A DNA stretch of 64,000 bases, taken from the NCBI GenBank assembly GCA_023428645.1, contig JAEYXD010000215.1:1-64000 (forward strand). The letters are read 5' to 3'. Positions within the stretch are counted from its first letter, which is position 1, and each line of letters starts with the position of its first letter. A program made the position numbers and the translations under genes. The notes below the pieces were generated by a model. The model did not search any database, had not been told where the DNA came from, and worked only from the letters and a program-made list of their open reading frames with translations. The stretch comes from Pseudomonadota bacterium. GTDB lineage: Bacteria; Pseudomonadota; Gammaproteobacteria; Steroidobacterales; Steroidobacteraceae. Shown piece by piece: positions 55,852 to 64,000 of the stretch.

Positions 55852-56394
55852 CTATTCGCTCCATAGCAGTATTCGCATGCGTGCCTTCGCGCGGGTGAGG
55901 TACTTGTCCACGCTCTTGGGGCTGAGGCCGAGGTGCTGCGCGATCTCGCTGCACGACATGCCTTCCTGATAGTGCAGCACCAGCGCCGCGGCTTGCAGCG
56001 GTGGCAGTTGTCCGAGCGCCTTCTCGAGCTCGCGTTCGAGGCTCGTGCGCTCCGCGATATCGTCGGGCAGCGCCTGTGAAGCGTCGTCGGCCCAGTTGTC
56101 GACCACATCGCTGTCCGGTGTCACATGGTCGTGGCGGCGTCGCTCCGCGACCGTGAAATCAGCGACGACATTCGCGGCGATGCTGTAGAGATACGCGAGC
56201 GGCTCGCGAATGCACTCCATGCGGTCCATGCGCAGCAGGCGCATGTACACCTCCTGCTTCAGATCGTCGAGGTCCTGAGGTCGACGTAACCGGCGCAGGA
56301 GATAACGATGCAGCTCGCGCCGATAGTGGTGTCCGATCGCCCAGGCGCGTTGCGGAAGTGTCGCCTTCATTTGAATTGGAGTTGTCGAGACCAT
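55852..56394 (-). CDS. ECF RNA polymerase sigma factor (FecI-like)
   Basis: 180 residues from ATG 56394, with an AAGGAGA ribosome site; the frame is open far upstream but not protein-like. Region 2 is visible at about 40-85 (DLDDLKQEVYMRLLRM, YLYSIAANVVADF). Region 4 is at about 125-175 (LPPLQAAALVLHYQEGMSCS, HLGLSPKSVDKYLTRAKARM). With the two FecR-like genes just after it, it forms an envelope-signal module. The target operon is unknown. Confidence 0.92.
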   Translation of the reverse strand: MVSTTPIQMKATLPQRAWAIGHHYRRELHRYLLRRLRRPQDLDDLKQEVYMRLLRMDRMECIREPLAYLYSIAANVVADFTVAERRRHDHVTPDSDVVDNWADDASQALPDDIAERTSLERELEKALGQLPPLQAAALVLHYQEGMSCSEIAQHLGLSPKSVDKYLTRAKARMRILLWSE

Positions 56395-56957
56395 GCCCCT
56401 GTCTCCTTGACTGCGATGTGCCGGAAAGTCCGGACATGAGGGTGCTGCGCGTTGACAGTCGTCCATCGAGAGATTTCCGTGCATGTGATCGATGCGCGGA
56501 GGACATCGAAGCGCATGTCGAGGTCGCGAAGACGACTGAACCCATGGCATCGGTACGCCCGGCGCGAGGGCGCGGTCCGCACCATCGATGCTGGCTGCCA
56601 TCATGGCGAACCGGGCACAGCAATCTTTTTCGTTGTTTCGACATATGGCAGAAAAAGTTGCTGCGCATCGGTGGGATTACGGCCGACACACAGCAGAAAA
56701 TGTTGATAGTGCAACGACGACGAAGTGCTAGCTGCGTAGTGCAATCCAGGATTCGTGCCGAAGTGTCTTGCGCGCATGAAAGTGCGTAGACGCGCGCGCA
56801 GCAGTAGAGCGCGGGCTTGCATCGCGGCGAAACGGGGCAGATGGAAGTGGCTTGCGTCGCGGCGAAACGCCGCAGCGCGCTGCGGCTTGCATCGCAGCGA
56901 AATTGGCGCTCAGGTCGTCGGTGCTTCGAGAGGCACGCCGCGCGTCGCTATGGCGTG
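56395..56957. other. 563-bp non-coding region
   Basis: No gene seen. It holds the upstream region of the sigma factor operon and the end of the pqqD side. AT-richer stretch at 56620-56720 (promoter-like) and three direct repeats at 56815-56905. Confidence 0.5.
56815..56905. repeat. Three direct repeats with exact 35-bp period
   Basis: GCTTGCATCGCGGCGAAACG begins at 56815, GCTTGCGTCGCGGCGAAACG at 56850 and GCTTGCATCGCAGCGAAATT at 56885. About 20 bases are conserved, the other 15 differ. They could be protein-binding sites or a small satellite repeat. Confidence 0.75.
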
Positions 56958-57245
56958 CTATGTCTCATTGATCCATCCGCGCGCCACGGCCGCGTTCAGG
57001 AATTCGACGATTTCCGACGGACGTGTCTGGCTGTGCGTGTCGCGCACGACCTCCGCGACGATCGACGCGCGATCGCGCGATCCGTCGCACAGGCGCAGGA
57101 TCGCGGCGGCGATCTTGTTCAGCTGCACCTCGCCGTCCGGGCAGACGAGCACGAGCATGGCATCGCTCGCCTCGTCGCCTCGCAAGTGGATCCCGGAGGC
57201 GAGACGGATCAGTACTCGCGGAGTGCCGTTGTTCCTGCTCCTCAC
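56958..57245 (-). CDS. pqqD: PQQ biosynthesis chaperone PqqD, stand-alone
   Basis: 95 residues from a GTG at 57245. The PqqD fold is clear: PRVLIRLASGIHLRGDEASD, then VCPDGEVQLNKIAAAILRLCDGS, and a C-terminal EIVEFLNAAVARGWI. PqqD holds the PqqA peptide for the radical-SAM enzyme PqqE. No other pqq gene is in the window, so this is either a second copy or a separated family member acting on another peptide. A longer frame begins at 57473 but reads unlike protein and overlaps the regulator gene, so it is not used. Confidence 0.8.
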   Translation of the reverse strand: MRSRNNGTPRVLIRLASGIHLRGDEASDAMLVLVCPDGEVQLNKIAAAILRLCDGSRDRASIVAEVVRDTHSQTRPSEIVEFLNAAVARGWINET

Positions 57246-57360
57246 GATTACAACCCGCCATCTTCTGTCGACATGAGCCCGCCACGATTCGGCGCGGTCG
57301 GCAATGCCTTGCGGCACCGACTGCACGATTGGAAGCAGGTTGCGTGCCAGCGCGGGGTCG

Positions 57361-59367
<2,007 letters not shown>

Positions 59368-59414
59368 CTTTGCCCCATTGACGATGGCTCATATGCGAGG
59401 CGTCCCTGTGTCGC

Positions 59415-59448
59415 TGTCTCACTGTGTCACATTGTCATGTCTCACTGT
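59415..59448. promoter_or_regulatory. Candidate upstream activating sites (direct repeats)
   Basis: TGTCTCACTGT occurs at 59415-59425 and 59438-59448, 23 bases apart. They lie about 110-145 bases upstream of the -24/-12 promoter at 59558, the distance expected for an enhancer of a sigma-54 activator. Confidence 0.5.
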
Positions 59449-59557
59449 CATACGCATTACACGTGAGGGTGCTCAATAGCTGGTCATTCGCTCACACCAA
59501 GAAGCGAAGCTGAAGGCGACGGCGGGTCGCGCGTAGTCACGCACCTACCGCGATTAC

Positions 59558-59573
59558 TGGCATACGCCTTGCT
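59558..59573 (+). promoter_or_regulatory. Sigma-54 promoter for the porin operon
   Basis: TGGCATACGCCTTGCT matches the sigma-54 consensus (TGGCAC-N5-TTGC) with GG and GC exactly ten bases apart. Transcription should start about 12 bases after the GC (around 59584), leaving about a 30-base leader before the porin ATG at 59614. The activator encoded by the divergent gene is the probable driver. Confidence 0.8.
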
Positions 59574-59613
59574 AGATCCGACCACCCTTCAAATGCGAGC
59601 AAGGAGCAGTGTC

Positions 59614-60861
59614 ATGCCGAGAACAACGATGCGGCGATGCGGATCCGAAGTTGCGGTGAAGCACGCTGCGTGCGGGCTCTTGCTCACGACGGTTGTCTTG
59701 GCAACGCCGGCGCGCGCGGTAGAGATAGCGGCGGGTGACTGGAAGTTCACGGCCAATGGCAATGTCAACGTTCACTACATCGGCGCGAATTGCGAAGCCG
59801 AGACGACGCCGCCTGTCGTCGGCGGTCTCGCTTGTCGCGGTGCGGGTGGCGAGGACCATTCGTCGGCGGTCAGCAATGGACTGTTGCCCGCGGCACTGGC
59901 GATCGGGGCCTCCACGACACAAAGGGGTCTCGACATCGGCGTGACGTTCGGCTTCTACCCCGGCATCAGCACGAACGATGGCAGTCCGAATCTGCAACAG
60001 GGCGCGACTCTGCTGAATACGGCGCTCGGCACGACCGCCATCGACATGCGCCAAGTGTTCCTGACGTTCGGGAACGATCACATGGGAGAGTTCAAGTTGG
60101 GCCGCGACCTGGGTCTGTTCCAAGGTGACGTGATCTTGAACGACATGACGCTGCCTGGCGTCGGCGGGGCCAACGGCAACTACGCGACGCCTGCGAATAC
60201 CGCGCTTGGCTCGATCGGCCTCGGCTATATCTATGCGGACTGGCTCGCGCAGATCAACTACACGACCCCGAATCTCGCGGGCTTCAAGATCACCATCGGC
60301 ATCTTCGATCCACTCGAGCCGCTCCAGGATGTTCCGCCTGTGCCGGAGAGTTCGCCAGGGTATCAGGCCAAAATCGCATTCACGAAAGGTCCGGTCTATC
60401 TCTCCGCGAGCTACATGAGGCAGAAGCACCATGGCACTACGAACCTAGGCGGCTTCGACAGCGACGGCTTCGATGTCGGCGGCAGGGTGAGCTTCGGCGG
60501 CCTCGAGATCCTGGGCTGGTATTACAAGGGCAGTGGCGTTGGCACGACGGCGCTGTTCCTCTTCGCCGCCGATGTCCTCGGCCGGGAGCGCGACTCGGAC
60601 GGCTTCCTCGCGCAAGTGACCTACAAATTTGGCGACGTCAAGCTGGGTGTGAATTACGGGGAGAGCAATCTCGATCTGACGTCTGGCGAGCCGGCGTCGG
60701 ATCTGGTGAAGACGAACAAGAAATACACCGGAGGCGTGTACTACTCGCTCACGAAGAACCTCACGCTGCTCGCCGAGTACACGGACACGCGGGCGGAGGC
60801 CCACGACAGGACGAGGAACGACAGCAATAACTACAACGTCGGCGCGTATCTGTCGTTCTGA
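59614..60861 (+). CDS. Outer-membrane porin (gram-negative general porin type)
   Basis: 415 residues from ATG 59614 with an AAGGAG site at 59601-59606. A signal peptide (about 1-36, ending ARAVE) precedes a beta-barrel of alternating hydrophobic and polar strands, ending in YNVGAYLSF with the C-terminal phenylalanine of porins. Domain features such as DMRQVFLTFGNDHMGEFKLGR match the porin family. It lets small solutes cross the outer membrane, and here probably the substrate of the dehydrogenase cluster. It is transcribed from the sigma-54 promoter upstream. Confidence 0.9.
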   Translation: MPRTTMRRCGSEVAVKHAACGLLLTTVVLATPARAVEIAAGDWKFTANGNVNVHYIGANCEAETTPPVVGGLACRGAGGEDHSSAVSNGLLPAALAIGASTTQRGLDIGVTFGFYPGISTNDGSPNLQQGATLLNTALGTTAIDMRQVFLTFGNDHMGEFKLGRDLGLFQGDVILNDMTLPGVGGANGNYATPANTALGSIGLGYIYADWLAQINYTTPNLAGFKITIGIFDPLEPLQDVPPVPESSPGYQAKIAFTKGPVYLSASYMRQKHHGTTNLGGFDSDGFDVGGRVSFGGLEILGWYYKGSGVGTTALFLFAADVLGRERDSDGFLAQVTYKFGDVKLGVNYGESNLDLTSGEPASDLVKTNKKYTGGVYYSLTKNLTLLAEYTDTRAEAHDRTRNDSNNYNVGAYLSF

Positions 60862-60871
60862 ACGAGAGACG

Positions 60872-61936
60872 ATGAAGTCGCGGCCGGCGTCGGTTCATCG
60901 CACACGGTGTCTCGGTCTGTTCGCGTGCGCGCTCGGTGCGCTCGCAGCGCCGGCGGAGGCCGAGCGCGCGTACGTGTCGAACGAGGATGGCGACAGCATT
61001 TCCGTGCTGGACACGCAACGCGAGGCCGTCGTCGCAACGATCGATGTCGGCAAGCGCCCGCGCGGGCTGAAGGTCGACGCGGCGGGCCGCTTGTTCGTCG
61101 CGGTGAGCGGCTTGCCGAAATGCCCGCCGACGGTGCCGGACGAGGAGTGCGCGAAGCTCGAGCGCGATCTCGACGCGGACGGCATCGCGGTCGTCGACAC
61201 GGCGTCGCGCCGGATCGTGAAGGTGCTCGCCGCTGGCTCCGATCCCGAGCAGTTCGCGTTGAGCGCGGACGGCGCACGTCTGTTCGTTTCGAACGAGGAT
61301 GCCGGGAGGATGTCCGTCGTCGATGTCGCGAGCGGCAAGGTCGTTGCGAGCGTCGCCGTCGGACAGGAGCCGGAGGGCGTCGCGGTGACGCCGAACGGGC
61401 GCTGGGTTCTGGTCGCGAGCGAATCGAACCATGCCGTCGCCGTGATCGACACCCGGACGCTGCAGGTGGTCCGTTCGGTGGAAGTGGGGCAACGACCGCG
61501 CGACATCGCGTTCACGGCCGATAGCAGCACGGCCTACGTGTCGGGCGAGCTCGACAGCTCCTTGTGGCGATTCGCGGTGGAGCGGGACGAACCGGCGGAG
61601 CGCGTGCTGCAGTTGCGCAAGGATGCGCGGCCGATGGCCGTCATCGTCGATCCGAAGCGCGATCGCCTGTATCTGAGCACGGGCCGTGGCGGCACCGTCG
61701 CGGTCGTCGATATTCCGCCCACGGGAGAAGTGAAGCTCGTGACGGAAGTGCGCGTCGGGCAGCGGCCTTGGGGTATGGCGCTCTCGCCGGACGGCAGGCT
61801 GCTCTACACGGCGAACGGTCCCTCCAACGACGTCAGCATCGTCGACACGTCGACGCTGCGCACGATCGACACGATCGCTGTCGGGCGATCGCCATGGGGA
61901 GTGGCGCTCGGGCCCGCTCCCGCGGCGACCCGGTAA
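60872..61936 (+). CDS. PQQ-catabolism-associated YVTN beta-propeller protein
   Basis: 354 residues with a signal peptide (about 1-30, ending AEAER). It consists of YVTN-type repeats (YVSNEDGDSISVLDTQ, VSNEDAGRMSVVDVASGKVV, ESNHAVAVIDT, NGPSNDVSIVDTSTL), about seven blades. Proteins like this are typical of PQQ-dependent alcohol oxidation clusters, where they may bind a cofactor, metal or partner. It begins ten bases after the porin stop and is the second gene of that operon. Confidence 0.92.
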   Translation: MKSRPASVHRTRCLGLFACALGALAAPAEAERAYVSNEDGDSISVLDTQREAVVATIDVGKRPRGLKVDAAGRLFVAVSGLPKCPPTVPDEECAKLERDLDADGIAVVDTASRRIVKVLAAGSDPEQFALSADGARLFVSNEDAGRMSVVDVASGKVVASVAVGQEPEGVAVTPNGRWVLVASESNHAVAVIDTRTLQVVRSVEVGQRPRDIAFTADSSTAYVSGELDSSLWRFAVERDEPAERVLQLRKDARPMAVIVDPKRDRLYLSTGRGGTVAVVDIPPTGEVKLVTEVRVGQRPWGMALSPDGRLLYTANGPSNDVSIVDTSTLRTIDTIAVGRSPWGVALGPAPAATR

Positions 61937-61939
61937 TGA

Positions 61940-62323
61940 TCATGTCTTCGGCGTAAGGCCGCACTCGCGCAGCGAGCGTGCTTCGAGCTCGCGATACATC
62001 TTCGCCTTCGACTTCGCCTCATCCGAATCCCGGAAGATTCCGGCCGCCTCGCCCGCGAGCGAGGAGTATTTCGCGAACGTCCCGGCTTCCACGAAGTCGT
62101 CGTAACTGAGCGTGTCAGCGATGCGGTCGATGACACATGAGCACTGGTACACCTGTGACAGTTGTCCTCCGTGCCGGGCCATGCAGTCGTTCACGTACTC
62201 CACGCGCGCCTGCGTCGGGAAGTCGTGCGCGGGTGGGGCGCCGCACACCGGCGCGAAAGCGCCGATGAGCACCGCAGCGGCGGCGAGTCGAGCGGGCGTT
62301 TTGAAATGGCACGGCCGTTGCAT
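61940..62323 (-). CDS. Small secreted four-cysteine protein
   Basis: 127 residues from ATG 62323; the frame is open another 42 codons upstream but without signal-peptide logic. A signal peptide (about 1-29, ending VCGAP) leads to a helical mature part with four cysteines after it ([24 protein letters not shown]), enough for two disulfides. I do not know the family. It is the only minus-strand gene between the propeller gene and xoxF, so it is likely a separate unit in the methanol/alcohol cluster. Confidence 0.7.
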   Translation of the reverse strand: MQRPCHFKTPARLAAAAVLIGAFAPVCGAPPAHDFPTQARVEYVNDCMARHGGQLSQVYQCSCVIDRIADTLSYDDFVEAGTFAKYSSLAGEAAGIFRDSDEAKSKAKMYRELEARSLRECGLTPKT

Positions 62324-62437
62324 TGTCAATTGGGTACACGCGTCTATGTCTGCCGGCGGCCCGATGTGATCGCGCCAGCGCGGCATGCACGACGTCGAAC
62401 CATTGGGCTTGGTTTCGAGCTGTTCGGGAGATTGAAC

Positions 62438-64000
62438 ATGAAACATCACACTCGCTCCTTACTCGTCGGCGTTGCGGTATCGGCGACGACCGCCGCCATG
62501 AGCGGGGCCGCGGCGACGGATCTCGAGCAGGCCATGAGCAAATCGTCGAACTGGGCGGCTCAGGCCGGCGACTACGCGAATCATCGCTACAGCGACCTCA
62601 AGGAAATCAATGCGTCGAATGTCGGCCAGCTGCAGGTCGCATGGACGTTATCAACGGGCGTGCTGCGCGGCCATGAGGGTTCGCCGCTGGTGATCGGCGA
62701 CACGATGTACGTCCACACGCCATTCCCCAACAACGTCTACGCCGTCAATCTCAAGGACCAGTCGTTCAAGTGGAAGTACGAGCCGAAGCAGAACGCCGAT
62801 GTCGTTCCGGTGATGTGCTGCGATACGGTGAATCGAGGCCTCGCGTACGGCGACGGCAAGATTTTCCTGCAGCAGGCCGACACCACGCTGGTCGCGCTGG
62901 ATATGAACACGGGCAAGGTCCTGTGGACGGCCAAGAACGGTGATCCGAAGATCGGCGAGACGAACACGAACGCGCCGCACGTTTTCAAGGACAAGGTCAT
63001 CACCGGCATCTCGGGCGGTGAGTTCGGCGTGCGCGGGCGGCTGATCGCGTACGACGTCAAGACGGGCAAGAAGCTGTGGACGGCCTGGAGCACCGGGCCG
63101 GACAAGGACCTGCTCGTCGATCCGCAGAAGACGATGACCTGGACGAACGGCAAGATGGCGCCGATCGGCGCGGACTCGTCGGTCAAGACGTGGAAGGGCG
63201 AGCAGTGGAAGCTCGGCGGCGGCACGACGTGGGGCTGGTATGCCTACGATCCGAAGCTGAATCTCGTCTATTACGGCACCGGCAATCCGGGTACCTGGAA
63301 TCCATCGCAGCGGCCAGGCGACAACAAATGGTCGATGACGATTTTCGCGCGCGATCTGGATACCGGCATGGCGAAGTGGGCGTATCAGATGACGCCGCAC
63401 GACGAATGGGATTACGACGGCGTCAACGAGATGCTATTGATCGATGCCAACGTGAAGGGCAACAAGGTCCCGGCCCTCGTGCATTTCGACCGCAACGGTT
63501 TCGGCTACACGCTCAACCGTGATACGGGCGAGCTGTTGATCGCCGAGAAATACGATCCGACGGTGAACTGGGCGACGAAAGTCGACATGAAGACGGGCCG
63601 TCCGGTCGTCGACAAGAAATACTCACCGGCAACGACGGGTCCCGACGTGAACGTGAAGGACATCTGTCCCGCCGCGCTCGGCACGAAGGACCAGCAGCCC
63701 GCGAGCTATGACCGCAAGTCGGGTCTGATCATGGTGCCCACGAACCACGTGTGCATGACCTACGAGCCGTTCCAGGTCGAGTACACGGCCGGACAGCCGT
63801 ATGTCGGCGCGACGCTGACGATGTTCCCCACGCCGGGAAGCCACGGCGGCATGGGCAACTTCATCGCGTGGGACCCCGGCCAGGGCAAGATCGTATGGTC
63901 GAAGCCGGAGCGCTTCTCCGTGTGGTCGGGTGCACTGACGACCGCGGGCGACGTCGTGTTCTACGGGACGCTCGAGGGCTATCTCAAGGCCGTGAACCCG
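62438..64000 (+). CDS. xoxF: XoxF-type lanthanide-dependent PQQ methanol/alcohol dehydrogenase, C-terminal part missing
   Basis: 521 residues are visible; the gene runs off the right edge, with about 70-90 residues expected to follow. Start ATG 62438 has GGGAG nine bases before. A signal peptide (about 1-26) is followed by the PQQ propeller. Diagnostic residues: vicinal disulfide Cys127-Cys128 ([10 protein letters not shown]), metal ligands in SGGEFGVRG and GTGNPGTW, catalytic Asp325 in EWDYDGVNE. The extra Asp327, two residues later, marks lanthanide enzymes (XoxF) as opposed to calcium MxaF. It oxidises methanol or other short alcohols in the periplasm. There is no haem domain, so an outside cytochrome (XoxG) is needed and may lie to the right. 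Confidence 0.95.
   Translation, partial: MKHHTRSLLVGVAVSATTAAMSGAAATDLEQAMSKSSNWAAQAGDYANHRYSDLKEINASNVGQLQVAWTLSTGVLRGHEGSPLVIGDTMYVHTPFPNNVYAVNLKDQSFKWKYEPKQNADVVPVMCCDTVNRGLAYGDGKIFLQQADTTLVALDMNTGKVLWTAKNGDPKIGETNTNAPHVFKDKVITGISGGEFGVRGRLIAYDVKTGKKLWTAWSTGPDKDLLVDPQKTMTWTNGKMAPIGADSSVKTWKGEQWKLGGGTTWGWYAYDPKLNLVYYGTGNPGTWNPSQRPGDNKWSMTIFARDLDTGMAKWAYQMTPHDEWDYDGVNEMLLIDANVKGNKVPALVHFDRNGFGYTLNRDTGELLIAEKYDPTVNWATKVDMKTGRPVVDKKYSPATTGPDVNVKDICPAALGTKDQQPASYDRKSGLIMVPTNHVCMTYEPFQVEYTAGQPYVGATLTMFPTPGSHGGMGNFIAWDPGQGKIVWSKPERFSVWSGALTTAGDVVFYGTLEGYLKAVNP

Noticed and set aside
56815..56905. 35-bp-period repeats considered as CRISPR
   Set aside because: Only three copies, conserved part about 20 bases, spacers about 15 bases, and no cas genes.

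Overview
Raw DNA of high GC content, densely coded, with no rRNA, tRNA, CRISPR array, phage gene or insertion-sequence transposase that I could find. The gene set (cbb3 oxidase with FixLJ-type regulators, paired FecI/FecR-like regulators, a large TonB-dependent receptor, PEP-CTERM protein, Mrp antiporter, homogentisate pathway, PQQ dehydrogenases) fits an aerobic Gram-negative bacterium, most likely a gammaproteobacterium of the Steroidobacter/Nevskia/Xanthomonas type. The taxon is inference from gene content only.

Region 1 (1-10.1 kb) is a low-oxygen respiration and stress block. On the minus strand, in transcription order, come a FixL-like kinase, FixJ, HemN, CcoN, CcoO, CcoQ, CcoP, a very short FixH-like protein and the start of CcoI (cut by the window edge). 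The kinase lacks the haem-PAS sensor of true FixL. Divergent to it is a PAS hybrid kinase, then a tandem universal stress protein and a DUF6494 protein. Region 2 (10.1-24.9 kb) is mixed: a TonB-dependent receptor with a cluster of TTGCA motifs upstream, a PEBP protein, a variant FtsH, the hmgA-fahA operon for homogentisate breakdown, a LOG-family protein, a lipoprotein amidohydrolase, L-serine dehydratase and two BON-domain proteins.

Region 3 (25.2-45.6 kb) holds the six-gene Mrp Na+/H+ antiporter operon (A and B fused), an RND efflux adaptor and pump, a DUF2157/DUF4824 pair, an MFS exporter, a J-domain-like protein, a TrhO-RluA fusion for RNA modification and an M1 aminopeptidase. The aminopeptidase faces a small unknown gene across a perfect 16-bp palindrome. 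Region 4 (45.6-46.8 kb) is non-coding. It has a broken LpxH-like gene, then a large inverted repeat with arms of about 270 bp around a 271-bp centre of degenerate short repeats, then a 34-bp tandem duplication of the arm tip.

Region 5 (46.8-64 kb) is a quinoprotein alcohol-oxidation region. It has a lipoprotein quinohaemoprotein dehydrogenase whose metal-site motif is WDYT (calcium type) and, at the right edge, a XoxF-like dehydrogenase with WDYD (lanthanide type). Between them lie a stand-alone PqqD, an AcoR-like sigma-54 activator facing a porin/YVTN-propeller operon with a textbook -24/-12 promoter, and a small secreted cysteine protein. An ECF sigma factor with two FecR-like proteins, a small Xre regulator with a 16-bp-period operator-like array, a PEP-CTERM protein and a Calx-beta lipoprotein also sit here.

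The best candidates for something undescribed are the large inverted-repeat element, the sigma-54/PQQ/lanthanide cluster, the haem-less FixL next to a PAS hybrid kinase, and the orphan sigma/FecR/FecR set.
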